A stretch of DNA of 64,000 bases from Acinetobacter sp. P8-3-8 (GTDB taxonomy: Bacteria; Pseudomonadota; Gammaproteobacteria; Pseudomonadales; Moraxellaceae): positions 1-64,000 of the forward strand of contig NZ_AFIE01000005.1 in the NCBI RefSeq assembly GCF_000214135.1. The letters run 5' to 3'. The position numbers and the translations under genes were made by a program. Each line of letters opens with the position of its first letter. The stretch's first letter is position 1. Positions 9,628-18,713 of this stretch are shown here, one piece after another. Below the pieces are notes generated by a model. That model ran no database searches. It saw nothing but the letters and a program-made list of their open reading frames with translations, and had not been told where the DNA came from.

Positions 9628-11229
9628 ATGTCTACATATCAAACAGCGATTGATGCAATCCGCGAATTAAAAGCAAAATTCGGTAGCACTTGGCGCGATA
9701 TCAGCCCAGAAGATGCTGCACGTATGCAAATGCAAAACCAATTCAAAACTGGTTTAGATATTGCTAAATATACAGCTGCGATTATGCGTCGTGATATGGC
9801 GGCTTATGATGCTGATTCTAGCAAATATACTCAATCATTAGGTTGCTGGCACGGTTTCATCGCTCAACAAAAAATGATTGCGAACAAAAAATACTTCGGT
9901 ACAACTGAACGTCGTTATATCTACCTTTCTGGTTGGATGGTTGCTGCTCTTCGTTCAGAATTCGGTCCACTTCCTGACCAATCTATGCACGAAAAAACTT
10001 CAGTACCTGCATTGATCGAAGAAATCTACACTTTCTTACGTCAAGCTGATGCGAAAGAATTAAACGATTTGTTCCGTGCGCTTAAAAAAGCTCAAGAAGC
10101 TGGTGATACTGCTAAAGCTGCTGAAATCACTGCTCAAATCGACGGTTTCCAAACTCACGTTGTGCCAATTATTGCTGACATCGACGCTGGTTTCGGTAAC
10201 GAAGAAGCGACTTACTTACTTGCTCGTAAAATGATCGAAGCTGGTGCTTGTGCGCTTCAAATCGAAAACCAAGTATCTGATGCTAAACAATGTGGTCACC
10301 AAGCTGGTAAAGTAACAGTTCCACATGAAGACTTCATCGCTAAAATCCATGCATTACGTTATGCATTCTTAGAAATGGGTCTTGATGACGGTATCATCGT
10401 TGCGCGTACTGACTCTGAAGGCGCTGACTTGACTCAAAAAATCCCAGTGGTTAAAGAGCCAGGTGACATCGCTTCTCAATATATCAGCTACTTAGACACA
10501 ACTGAAATTGACATTGCTGATGCTCAAGAAGATGAAATCTTGATCAAACGTAATGGTAAATTACACCGTCCTAAGCGTTTAGCTTCTGGCTTATATCAGT
10601 TCCGTGCTGACACTCAAATTGACCGTGTTGTACTTGACTGCGTATCTAGCTTACAAAACGGTGCTGACCTTCTTTGGATCGAAACTGCAACGCCAAACGT
10701 TGAAGAAATCGCTCACATGGTTAACCGTGTTAAAGAAACAGTTCCAAATGCTAAGCTTGTTTATAACAACAGCCCATCATTCAACTGGACTTTAAACTTC
10801 CGTCAACAAGCTTACGACCGTTGGGTTGCTGAAGGTAAAGACGTTTCTGCTTACGACCGTGCTAAATTAATGAGCGCTGAGTACGATGCTTCTGAATTAG
10901 CTGCTGATGCTGATGCTAAGATCCGTACTTTCCAAGCAGATGCTTCTCGTGAAGCTGGTGTGTTCCATCACTTGATCACACTTCCGACTTACCACACTGC
11001 TGCGCTTTCTACTCATGAGCTTGCACAAGGTTACTTCGGTTCTGAAGGTATGTTGGCTTATGTTGCTGGCGTACAACGTAAAGAAATTCGTGGTGGTATC
11101 GCATGTGTTAAACACCAAGCAATGGCTGGTTCTGACATCGGTGATGATCACAAAGAAATCTTCTCTGGTGATAACGCTCTTAAAGCGCACGATGATGCTA
11201 AAAACACAATGAACCAATTCGGTGGTTAA
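9628..11229 (+). CDS. aceA: Isocitrate lyase (long, family-2 type)
   Basis: 533 residues, about 100 longer than the E. coli enzyme and matching the long isocitrate lyases of Pseudomonas and Acinetobacter. It splits isocitrate into glyoxylate and succinate, the first step of the glyoxylate shunt for growth on acetate or fatty acids, and acts in the cytoplasm. The signature loop is KQCGH with the catalytic cysteine at residue 222. DIDAGFGNEEATY near residue 185 supplies metal-binding residues, and NNSPSFNW near 382 is the conserved substrate segment. AGGA sits seven bases before the ATG. It ends in a strong terminator. Malate synthase is not in this window. Confidence 0.95.
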   Translation: MSTYQTAIDAIRELKAKFGSTWRDISPEDAARMQMQNQFKTGLDIAKYTAAIMRRDMAAYDADSSKYTQSLGCWHGFIAQQKMIANKKYFGTTERRYIYLSGWMVAALRSEFGPLPDQSMHEKTSVPALIEEIYTFLRQADAKELNDLFRALKKAQEAGDTAKAAEITAQIDGFQTHVVPIIADIDAGFGNEEATYLLARKMIEAGACALQIENQVSDAKQCGHQAGKVTVPHEDFIAKIHALRYAFLEMGLDDGIIVARTDSEGADLTQKIPVVKEPGDIASQYISYLDTTEIDIADAQEDEILIKRNGKLHRPKRLASGLYQFRADTQIDRVVLDCVSSLQNGADLLWIETATPNVEEIAHMVNRVKETVPNAKLVYNNSPSFNWTLNFRQQAYDRWVAEGKDVSAYDRAKLMSAEYDASELAADADAKIRTFQADASREAGVFHHLITLPTYHTAALSTHELAQGYFGSEGMLAYVAGVQRKEIRGGIACVKHQAMAGSDIGDDHKEIFSGDNALKAHDDAKNTMNQFGG

Positions 11230-11246
11230 TCCCTCCTGAATGATTC

Positions 11247-11276
11247 AAAAAAACCCTGCATAAGCAGGGTTTTTTA
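11247..11276 (+). terminator. aceA intrinsic terminator
   Basis: AAAAAACCCTGC-ataa-GCAGGGTTTTTT, a perfect stem with a following T-run. Confidence 0.9.
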
Positions 11277-11380
11277 TTGGCTAGATATTTATCATTTAAA
11301 GCAACCTAAATCAATTTCTAATCGCTAAAATCTGAATTTAAAATATTCTAAGATTTGAATCCATCGTCTCCACTTATTTT

Positions 11381-11666
11381 AACGTCAGTTCGGGATAAAT
11401 TTTGGTGTAAGTTATTGAAAAGATAGATCAGACACAACGGAGTCTTACCGTTTAAAAGTCAAATGCAAGGATTAACCTTCGGTTCGACCTACTTTTCTTT
11501 CGGGAAAAGTAGGCAAAACCATTTGTCAGTCGCCAACTCGACAAATACTATCAAGTACCAAATAGATCGCAAAAACAGTATATTACAGATGTAGCCCGGC
11601 CTCGAACAATGCGACTGACGTTCCCGCGTATCAGATAGTTGGGAACATATCTTATCTCGAACTCAG
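11381..11666 (+). repeat. Dispersed intergenic repeat, copy A
   Basis: A 286-bp non-coding block that recurs in inverted orientation at 24693-25034. Shared segments include AACGTCAGTTCGGGATAAA at one end, CGGAGTCTTACCGTTTAAA, the hairpin CCTACTTTTC-tttcgg-GAAAAGTAGG at 11488-11513, CCATTTGTCAGTCGCCAACT, and TTATCTCGA(A/G)CTCAG at the other end. The element ends two bases before the stop codon of the NlpE-like gene. It has no transposase ORF; similar hairpin-bearing blocks recur in gammaproteobacterial genomes. Confidence 0.85.
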
Positions 11667-11667
11667 C

Positions 11668-12156
11668 TTATTTTAACTCTTTGTGCAATTTATAATGATC
11701 TGCAAGTGGGCTATTAATTTTTTCACCCGTTTCGAATTCACGAGCTTCAATAAAGTTTTCACCTACAAAGAATTTACGCTGTTCAGCATTTTCATCCAAA
11801 GTAATAATAGAGCCTGTTGAATCAAAACTGAATGTTCCTTGTGATTCAAATGCTTTACCATCACCTTTGTCTTGATAGATTTCTGAAAGTGCATAAGTGC
11901 CATCTTGTTTTAGTTCGAGCTTTGTTTCGATACCAGAACAATCTGCACATGGTAATAAACCTGTATATTCACCCGCCCAGTCTAAACTCGTTTGTGCATT
12001 GTGTTCAGAATCTACAGTAGGTGTTGCAGCCTCATGTTCTGCAGCAGCTTGAGTTTGTGGTGTTGTTTGAATATCTTCAGCGGCATTATGTGTAGGTTTG
12101 GCACAAGCTGTCAGGAGTAAAGTGGCAACAGATAGCGTTATTACTGTTTTCTTCAT
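11668..12156 (-). CDS. NlpE-like copper-resistance/META-type outer-membrane lipoprotein
   Basis: 162 residues from the ATG at 12156. This start has GGTGA six bases upstream and begins a clean lipoprotein signal (MKKTVITLSVATLLLTAC; lipobox LTAC). A TTG start four codons earlier is less likely. After a Thr/Gln/Ala-rich linker comes an NlpE N-terminal domain: WAGEYTGLLPCADCSGIETKLEL carries the CxxC characteristic of NlpE, followed by the calycin-like beta sheet. E. coli NlpE signals envelope and copper stress to Cpx. Here only the N-terminal domain is present, as in many short homologues, so the signalling role is uncertain. Confidence 0.85.
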   Translation of the reverse strand: MKKTVITLSVATLLLTACAKPTHNAAEDIQTTPQTQAAAEHEAATPTVDSEHNAQTSLDWAGEYTGLLPCADCSGIETKLELKQDGTYALSEIYQDKGDGKAFESQGTFSFDSTGSIITLDENAEQRKFFVGENFIEAREFETGEKINSPLADHYKLHKELK

Positions 12157-12344
12157 TATATTCACCAATATGACTAAATTAAAAAATTACGAAAATAGAG
12201 CAGGTTGAGTTCACTTTAGCATATAAATCCTATGTTTTAAGCAACATAAGAATCATGTAATGAATTGATATAATATGTAGTAAGGCTGGATTTTTTCACA
12301 AATTATTGCTAATTGATGTATATGCAATTTTTATCTTCTAATTT

Positions 12345-12683
12345 ATGACCCATTTAGCAGAATATGTTGCTCGTATAAATCAGCAACTTAACCATGATTC
12401 CCTTCAAATGAAATGTTTGACCGATTCAACTGTTGTTGAAAATGATCAAGCGATACAAATTCATAAAACCGTTAAAATATTTGAATTTTCAGATGGCACA
12501 CGCCTTCAGCAAACCATTGAAAATGACAGTGAAGCTATGCTCGTTGAAGCATGTATAGAAAGTTGGATTGCTTATCAGGTGATTGATAATTCCAATCCTA
12601 TGATTCAACCGCAAAAAATACATTTTGATAATCATTGTAGAGAAAAACATTGGATTCAGTATTTTTTAAGATCAAATAATTAG
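12345..12683 (+). CDS. Hypothetical protein, 112 residues
   Basis: Not recognised. It is a soluble, acidic protein with no signal peptide or membrane helix. Its centre, HKTVKIFEFSDGTRLQQTIEND, reads as amphipathic beta strands. The upstream context is AT-rich and the ribosome-binding site weak, so the exact ATG is uncertain. The composition looks like a real coding region, and no competing frame exists. Confidence 0.6.
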   Translation: MTHLAEYVARINQQLNHDSLQMKCLTDSTVVENDQAIQIHKTVKIFEFSDGTRLQQTIENDSEAMLVEACIESWIAYQVIDNSNPMIQPQKIHFDNHCREKHWIQYFLRSNN

Positions 12684-12845
12684 CATGTGAAAATTCATTT
12701 ATTTTATTGATTTGTAAATAATTAATAATGTCCATTGTATTTTATACACCTATATATTAATCGCTGTTTTATTCGCCAAAAGTAGCTTTTTTATTCAGTG
12801 TGCATTGGTACAATTCGCAGCAAATTTTATCTGTTGGTGTGTATT

Positions 12846-13424
12846 GTGTTCGAAAAATTAGCTGAACAAAGTTTGGGGTTGATGGGTTGGGAAATTGACA
12901 ATCATTGGGATTTAACCATCGATCAATGCGTCATGATTGCAGCACCACATACGAGTAATTGGGATGCACTTTACGCACGCTTGGCATTAAAGGCGCTTGG
13001 CGTTAATGTTCGTCTGACCATTAAAGACAGTTATATGAAATTACCTTTTGGCCCTTTTGTACGTGCAATGGGCGGAATTGGGATTGATCGTCGTGTGAAA
13101 AAAGAAGGTGAAGAACGACCAAGCATGGTGCAATTGATGAGTGATCTATTTAAAACTCATCCTAAATTAGTCATGTTAGTTACCCCTGAGGGTACGCGTT
13201 CTAAGCAAGAAAACTGGAAAACAGGTTTTTATCACGTCGCAATCAGCGCAGGTGTTCCAATTGCATTGGCGTATATGGATTATGCGAAGAAAAAAACGGG
13301 TATTGGTAAAATAGTCTATCCTACAGGAGATTATGAAAAGGATATGGCTGAAATCATGGCATTTTATGCAGAAATTAATCCAAAACATCCGGATCTATTT
13401 AGCGTAGATACACGTTTTATATAA
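12846..13424 (+). CDS. Lysophospholipid/glycerol acyltransferase family protein (PlsC-like)
   Basis: About 192 residues from a GTG at 12846 (FEKLAEQSLGLMGW); the frame stays open upstream to 12798, so a longer form starting with VCIGTIRS is possible. It has acyltransferase motif I as HTSNWD (HX4D) and motif III as VTPEGTRSK (EGTRS). It probably transfers acyl groups to a lysolipid or glycerol derivative at the membrane face. It is shorter than typical PlsC and lacks obvious transmembrane helices. It appears monocistronic, and a hairpin follows. Confidence 0.8.
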   Translation: MFEKLAEQSLGLMGWEIDNHWDLTIDQCVMIAAPHTSNWDALYARLALKALGVNVRLTIKDSYMKLPFGPFVRAMGGIGIDRRVKKEGEERPSMVQLMSDLFKTHPKLVMLVTPEGTRSKQENWKTGFYHVAISAGVPIALAYMDYAKKKTGIGKIVYPTGDYEKDMAEIMAFYAEINPKHPDLFSVDTRFI

Positions 13425-13492
13425 GTAATAGAAGTTGTTTGAATTTTGATTTAAAAAGTAATATAAATCATAAGAATAAGTCTTTTTTATAA

Positions 13493-13528
13493 GGGTCAGC
13501 GTTAAGTTTTACACTGACCCATATTTTT
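13493..13528 (+). terminator. Terminator after the acyltransferase gene
   Basis: GGGTCAGCGT / ACACTGACCC stem with one transition mismatch, loop TAAGTTTT, then ATATTTTTT. Confidence 0.65.
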
Positions 13529-13647
13529 TACCCCAAAAATTCGGAACGGGGCGTATTCAAACGCTAAAATAGCCTAAGCAGGTTAAACCACGTATTTGAA
13601 ATGCTAATCTAAGATGCTCATTTTAGGTGTTAAAAAAACTGAATATT

Positions 13648-13989
13648 TTAATGTGGTATATTTTCAGTTTCTGTTTGTTGTACACCACCTAAAGACTCAC
13701 AAGCTGATTTATACACATCATATTGTTGCTGTACAACTTGATCTAAAGGAATTTTAAATAATTCATTACCAGACTTATAACTTTCCACATACGATGTCGC
13801 TTTTTCTTTACTCACAGCAAGTGAGTGTTCATGGAAGCTAGTCATCGAACTATGGCTAAGCTCTGTGGTTTCAATATTATTGCATTTGAATTGTTTTAAT
13901 AGTTTTTCAGCAGTTTTAATTTCGCTTGAAGTGCCAATAACACATCCAGTTAAAAGAAAGATGACACTGAATAAAAGCGAAGTTTTCAT
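13648..13989 (-). CDS. Small hypothetical lipoprotein
   Basis: 113 residues. The first 16 form a lipoprotein signal (MKTSLLFSVIFLLTGC, lipobox LTGC), so the mature protein is probably lipid-anchored. The remainder is polar, with helix-forming stretches (TAEKLLKQFKCNN; VVQQQYDVYKSACESL) and two further cysteines. No family was recognised. The ribosome-binding site is weak. Confidence 0.65.
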   Translation of the reverse strand: MKTSLLFSVIFLLTGCVIGTSSEIKTAEKLLKQFKCNNIETTELSHSSMTSFHEHSLAVSKEKATSYVESYKSGNELFKIPLDQVVQQQYDVYKSACESLGGVQQTETENIPH

Positions 13990-14173
13990 CGTTGAAAAGT
14001 GTAAGAATTGGATCGTGAAATTTTATACGTATTTTATGTTTATAAACAGATTTATTTGATTGTTATGTTTAAATTCAAAACATTATTTGTTTAATGTTTC
14101 CACAACTGAAAAGTCAAAATTAAAAATCAATGTTGACTGATATCCGCAAATATTTACATGAAAATCGTAGTAC

Positions 14174-14380
14174 CTAATAAAAGTATCCTGATGCAAAGAG
14201 CAGACTCAACACAATTCTTTTAAATTGTATTTCAGAGATTTTATAAAAGCGTTGTGCGCCTAATAGAATTGGGATGCTCACTGTAACAATAATAACAGCA
14301 AAGTAAGGTTTACCCTGTACACCTTTTTCATAAAACAGGGCAATCATATTCGCACAGAGTCGTATATTTCTAGTTTACGA
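14174..14380 (-). pseudogene. C-terminal remnant of a membrane transporter, TauE/SafE-like
   Basis: On the minus strand, about 60 codons read as a membrane-protein tail: GVQGKPYFAVIIVTVSIPIL, then LGAQRFYKISEIQFKRIVLS, ending GYFY and TAG at 14174-14176. The pattern of a hydrophobic helix, GA-[basic loop], and R-IV-L-LL-SG resembles the last helices of TauE/SafE sulfite-exporter-type permeases. There is no start codon and no N-terminal portion upstream, where the toxin-antitoxin locus now begins. The family call is tentative; that it is a gene fragment is more certain. Confidence 0.45.
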
Positions 14381-14450
14381 TATTGATTGACCAAGGTTTA
14401 TGAAGTAACCATAATAGACAAAATAGCTACTTTTGAAAATAGGTGTAACT

Positions 14451-14765
14451 ATGCAAGTCATAACCGCAAAAGATGCCAAATTACGTTTTGGTGAATTGTT
14501 AGATACTATGCAACGAGAGCCTGTTCTCGTGACTAAAAACAATCGACCAGTAGGGATTTTTGTGTCTTTGAAGGATGTTAAAGGAACTCATCTTGAAAGC
14601 CTTTTTGATAGGAATCAACATGAGGCATTTGAGGAAGGGCAAGAAGAGAAAATTATGGAAGCCATCCATTCGCTTGAAACTTACCCTGAGCGCTTAACAC
14701 CTGCAAATATTGTACATACTCGTGCTATGCAGAAAGCTCGTGAGATATTGGCTAAGCACAAATGA
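14451..14765 (+). CDS. Type II antitoxin, Phd/YefM family
   Basis: 104 residues from the ATG at 14451 (MQVITAKDAKLRFGELLDTM), which has AGGTG five bases upstream; an earlier in-frame start at 14433 is less likely. The N-terminal Phd/YefM fold binds DNA (KDAKLRF...VLVTKNNRPVGIFVSL). The C-terminal half (residues 50-104) is charged and would wrap the toxin. It overlaps the toxin gene by ATGA, the usual coupling in these modules. These antitoxins normally autorepress their operon together with the toxin. Confidence 0.88.
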   Translation: MQVITAKDAKLRFGELLDTMQREPVLVTKNNRPVGIFVSLKDVKGTHLESLFDRNQHEAFEEGQEEKIMEAIHSLETYPERLTPANIVHTRAMQKAREILAKHK

Positions 14766-15064
14766 TGTATCAGATTGTGTATACAAATGAAGCTGAGCAA
14801 GATTTGGTAGAAATGTTAATTTACGGTATGAAAGAATGGGGAGAGATACAAGCTGAATCATTTTATTTAGACATTACAAGAAAAATAGATACCTTAACAA
14901 CACATCCAAATCGTGTACGTGAAAAATATCTTACGAATGGTAGGAAAGTGCGAGATTTTATTGTGGTGGGGACACCATATCGAGCACCATTCCTGATTGA
15001 TCAGGATAAAAAACAAGTTATCATTCTGCGTATTTTGAGAACGCAAAGAAATTTTGAATATTAA
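14762..15064 (+). CDS. Type II toxin, RelE/ParE superfamily
   Basis: 100 residues. A ParE/RelE-fold protein: N-terminal helices (AEQDLVEMLIYGMKEWGEIQAESFYLDITRKIDTL is the long helical pair, shown only by its general form) precede HPNRVREKY, then a beta sheet with RKVRDFIVVGTPYRAPFLI and a terminal LRILRTQRNFEY. The last segment is typical of ParE-type toxins, which poison gyrase, rather than of RelE ribonucleases, but target assignment from sequence alone is weak. Translation is coupled to the antitoxin through ATGATG/TGA overlap. Confidence 0.85.
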   Translation: MMYQIVYTNEAEQDLVEMLIYGMKEWGEIQAESFYLDITRKIDTLTTHPNRVREKYLTNGRKVRDFIVVGTPYRAPFLIDQDKKQVIILRILRTQRNFEY

Positions 15065-15129
15065 TAATTTTTATGACGGGTTTAAAGCGCTATTCAGTAT
15101 ATCTTGAACAATCAAACTTATTTAAAAGC

Positions 15130-16167
15130 TTATTTATTTAAATAATTTGCGATAAAGCGTTGCGTATTTTCATCTAGGTAGAATGGTTCAATTAATGATT
15201 TAATCAAGTCATCCAATAAACCATGCTGCTCTAATGCCGTTAAGCTATGCGGTGCAAAGCGTTGTGCTTCGATGAATAAATCTTTTTCATCGATACCAAC
15301 AGAAAGTAGTAATTCTTGCAGGCTACAATCACCAAAATATTCATAATATGCCTCAACAACATTTAAAATGACTTGTTGCATATAATCCGTTTGGCGCACT
15401 TGCTTCCATGACTCATAGACAAGGATGAAGAATTCTTCAAAATCAATCGATTGAAACTGTGAAAAAGTTTCTTTGAGTGAGCGTTGTTTGATATCTGTCC
15501 ATAAATGCGTTGCGATATTGGCCAGATTCTCATTTGGTAGCAGAATGATATTACTGATCTGCTTTCGAATTGCAGTAGCCAGTTGTTGTTCTAATTTGAG
15601 TTCAATGTTTTGTTGTTGATCTTGAATAAAATTTAAAATCTTAGAACCAAAACGATTTTGTTTAACATTGTATTGGCGAAGTTGATCTAACCAAGGTGTA
15701 TTGCTTTCCACAATTTGATTCGCAAGTTGTAGGCTGACTTGTTGTATTTGTGGATTATGTTCTAAATTTTCTTGCAGATAATATCTAAATTGTTGTAACT
15801 CTAAGACTTTAAGTAACCAAAGTTCAAAAGAGTCATCGGACAATAAATCATTAAAAATCGTATCACTATTAACTGCATAATGATGAATTTTTTGAGCAGA
15901 AAACCCAATAAATTCAAGAATATCTGCACCTAAATTTAATTCAAAAGCGTATTTCTGTACAACAGCTTGGAGTTGTTCAAGTTGAATGATGTTTTTCAAC
16001 TGAATTTGATCTGCGTGTTGATAAACTTGTGAGATAAATTTTTGGATATATTTGGAATTATTTTCATCTAATAATTGTTGTTTAATGAAACGAACTTGCT
16101 CAAGCAACAAGGCCTGAGCAAATTCTTGAGCAACGCTCGAAGGGGATGGTGAGTGATTTAAATCCAC
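15130..16167 (-). CDS. Hypothetical helical protein co-transcribed with nadE
   Basis: 345 residues, no family recognised. It is nearly all predicted alpha helix, rich in Gln, Leu and Ile, with a Gln-rich region (QDQQQNIELKLEQQLATA) near residue 190. There is no signal sequence or membrane span. The start is GTG at 16167, only five bases after the nadE stop, so the two are almost certainly one operon. A structural or scaffolding role is conceivable, but nothing in the sequence shows a catalytic function. Confidence 0.72.
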   Translation of the reverse strand: MDLNHSPSPSSVAQEFAQALLLEQVRFIKQQLLDENNSKYIQKFISQVYQHADQIQLKNIIQLEQLQAVVQKYAFELNLGADILEFIGFSAQKIHHYAVNSDTIFNDLLSDDSFELWLLKVLELQQFRYYLQENLEHNPQIQQVSLQLANQIVESNTPWLDQLRQYNVKQNRFGSKILNFIQDQQQNIELKLEQQLATAIRKQISNIILLPNENLANIATHLWTDIKQRSLKETFSQFQSIDFEEFFILVYESWKQVRQTDYMQQVILNVVEAYYEYFGDCSLQELLLSVGIDEKDLFIEAQRFAPHSLTALEQHGLLDDLIKSLIEPFYLDENTQRFIANYLNK

Positions 16168-16172
16168 TAGAT

Positions 16173-17798
16173 TTATATACCTGCTTTCCAGCCATTCACA
16201 ATTGGGTAACGGCGTTCACGGCTAAATGCACGTGAGCTGATACGTGGACCAATTGAACCTTGGCGGCGTTTATATTCATTGCGATCAACTAGACGAATGA
16301 CTTTTTCAACGACTTCACGTTCAAAACCTTTGGCAATGATGTCTTCTTGGCTTTGGTCTTCTTCAATATAAGCATAAAGAATAGCATCAAGTACATCATA
16401 AGCAGGTAAAGAATCTTGGTCTTTTTGATCTGGACGTAGCTCTGCTGAAGGTGGACGGCTGATGACACGCTCAGGAATCACAGGTGTTTCAGCAATGCTA
16501 TTACGATATTTTGCCAATTCAAAGACAATGGTTTTATATACATCTTTCAATACTGCAAAACCACCGACCATATCACCATAAAGTGTGCAATAACCGACTG
16601 AAAGTTCAGATTTATTCCCAGTCGCAAGGACTAGGTTACCAAACTTGTTAGATAAACCCATCAACAATGTACCACGAGCACGTGCTTGGAGATTTTCTTC
16701 AGTCGTATCCGCAGGAGAATTGCCAAAGAATGGATACAGTGTTTGCATGAAGCTATTTACGATTGGGTGAATTTCGGCAATACCAAAAGTCACACCCATA
16801 CGTTTTGCTTGTTCAGTTGCATCTTCCACACTGATTTGTGACGTGTAGGTATAAGGCATCATTACGGCTTGAACTTTATCCGCGCCAATCGCATCGACTG
16901 CAATCGCAAGTGTCAATGCTGAATCGATCCCGCCAGATAAACCTAAGATCACACCTGGGAAACCTGAATGCTGAACATAGTCACGTGTCGCTAAAACCAA
17001 AGCTTGGTAGATTTCAGCCATAGTGTCTAAAGGAGGTGCAGACTCAATAACTTGGTATGCTTTCTCTTTAACTTGATAATCGACAACATACACGTCTTCT
17101 TTAAAGCTTGGTGCTTGGAATGCAACATTCCCCGTGTTGTTAATGACAAAGCTTGTACCATCAAAAATTAAATCATCTTGACCACACACTTGGTTTGCAT
17201 AAACCACATGTACATTCAATTGTTTAGCTAATTCTTTTAAGGTGGTAATACGATGTTGTGGTTTACCAACTTCATACGGTGAAGCATTCAATACTAAAAT
17301 ACTTTTAACATTGAGTTGAGCAAGTTGTTGAACAGTAGTAAGTGACCAAATATCTTCACAAATCAATACACCGAATTTGTGACCGAGGTATTCGAATACA
17401 AGGTGTTGATGACCTTCATTGAAATAACGTTTTTCGTCAAAAACACCATAGTTTGGCAAGTTTTGCTTGTTATACACACCTAGAACTTGACCATCTTTCA
17501 TGACTGCGGCTGAGTTATAACGATGACCATCTTCGGCTAGGTTTACAAAACCAAAAACCATAACAATATCTTTTACAGTCGCAAGTTGTTCAAACGCTTG
17601 AACAGTACGTTTTGCTAAACTTGGGCGTAAAAGTAGGTCTTCGGCTGGATAGCCTAAGGTAGAAAGTTCAGGAAAAACAATAATTTCAACGTTTTGCTTT
17701 TTGGCTTGATTGGCCTGTTCAATCATCTTCTGAACATTAGATTCAATATCACCAACTGATGGAGAGAATTGCGCAAGTGCAATTTTAAAACTTTTCAT
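16173..17798 (-). CDS. nadE: Glutamine-dependent NAD+ synthase
   Basis: 541 residues with two domains. The N-terminal nitrilase-type glutaminase (1-260) has the Glu/Lys/Cys triad in FPELSTLGY, YNKQNLPNY and LICEDIWS. The C-terminal synthetase (from about 270) has the PP-loop LGLSGGIDSALTL and later NKSELSVGYCTLYGD. It amidates nicotinic acid adenine dinucleotide to NAD+ using ATP and glutamine-derived ammonia, the last step of NAD synthesis. AGGA lies before the ATG at 17798. It is followed directly by the unknown 345-residue gene. Confidence 0.95.
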   Translation of the reverse strand: MKSFKIALAQFSPSVGDIESNVQKMIEQANQAKKQNVEIIVFPELSTLGYPAEDLLLRPSLAKRTVQAFEQLATVKDIVMVFGFVNLAEDGHRYNSAAVMKDGQVLGVYNKQNLPNYGVFDEKRYFNEGHQHLVFEYLGHKFGVLICEDIWSLTTVQQLAQLNVKSILVLNASPYEVGKPQHRITTLKELAKQLNVHVVYANQVCGQDDLIFDGTSFVINNTGNVAFQAPSFKEDVYVVDYQVKEKAYQVIESAPPLDTMAEIYQALVLATRDYVQHSGFPGVILGLSGGIDSALTLAIAVDAIGADKVQAVMMPYTYTSQISVEDATEQAKRMGVTFGIAEIHPIVNSFMQTLYPFFGNSPADTTEENLQARARGTLLMGLSNKFGNLVLATGNKSELSVGYCTLYGDMVGGFAVLKDVYKTIVFELAKYRNSIAETPVIPERVISRPPSAELRPDQKDQDSLPAYDVLDAILYAYIEEDQSQEDIIAKGFEREVVEKVIRLVDRNEYKRRQGSIGPRISSRAFSRERRYPIVNGWKAGI

Positions 17799-18206
17799 TT
17801 AAACCAAATCCTATTCCAATAGGGTAATTACATGCATTTAGTTGATTTTTAAAAATATAGTTATTCAACATGTGCATATATAGACACAAAAATTGCCAAA
17901 TGGCGAAACTATAAAATCATCATCAATGATTAAAAATCTTTATTTTCTTGCAATGCAAAAATTTCAGATATCGGGTATTTTAACTAAAAAAAAGTGAGAA
18001 GCTAGTCATTCCTTAAGTTTATTCAAAACACTGATCTTGACAGCACGAATGTAGTGCATTTTTTCAACAGAAACCAGTTATTTTTCAATTATTTTGATGC
18101 TCTGTAACGGAATGAAAACAACACGTTTTTAATTTGTGATTCAATTCACGTTTATTGGAATGGCTTTTATTGGAGAGGGAAATTTTCTGTTTTTGAGGTG
18201 TGTTAT
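17799..18206. other. Intergenic region upstream of nadE, 408 bp
   Basis: AT-rich sequence between two minus-strand genes. It should contain the nadE promoter and the 3' end of the gene at 18207. I recognise no ORF, hairpin terminator or repeat in it. Confidence 0.45.
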
Positions 18207-18713
18207 TTACTTTGAAACTGGCTGATTCAAGATTATATTTTCAATGCGATTTAAATAAATATCCTTTGCAATATCACCTTGTTGCTCAATGTTGTAGTCA
18301 AAGTATTTTTTGCCTTTGACTAAGGTGTAGCGGTAAGGATTATATTTCCCAGCACTCAAATACAATGCAGTTTGTAAAATTGCACCTTTGAGTAAGACAT
18401 TTTCATGGCGTTGATGTTGATAAATATGTGCCATTTCATGAATAAAAACAGCTTGATATGCTAGGCTTAGGCAGGAGAAGTCTTCACAATAATCAGCATC
18501 TTTTAAGTGAATATAACCATTCGGAGCCATTAAAATTCCAACAGGTTGCCAAGGTAGGTAAGGGTGATTTAAAACTTTTACTTTTGCATAATCAATTAAA
18601 TCACCAAATACAGTTTGGCACATTTGAATTTCACCTTCCGTCAATGCGCGTACTTTAAATTGGTCTAATTTAAAAATACGAGTCAAGAGTGGGAGGAAAT
18701 TCAACATATACAT
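18207..18713 (-). CDS. HExxH-containing putative zinc metallopeptidase-like protein
   Basis: 168 residues (or 166 from the second Met). Early segments ALTEGEIQMCQTVFGDLIDYAKVKV and PNGYIHLKD precede a clear zinc-site motif HEMAHIYQHQ near residue 92. The layout matches short proteins often annotated as Vgr-related or DUF4157-like, some of which accompany type VI effectors. No vgrG, PAAR or immunity-like gene is adjacent. There is no convincing secretion signal, so the location is uncertain. Peptidase activity is inferred only from the motif. Confidence 0.7.
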   Translation of the reverse strand: MYMLNFLPLLTRIFKLDQFKVRALTEGEIQMCQTVFGDLIDYAKVKVLNHPYLPWQPVGILMAPNGYIHLKDADYCEDFSCLSLAYQAVFIHEMAHIYQHQRHENVLLKGAILQTALYLSAGKYNPYRYTLVKGKKYFDYNIEQQGDIAKDIYLNRIENIILNQPVSK

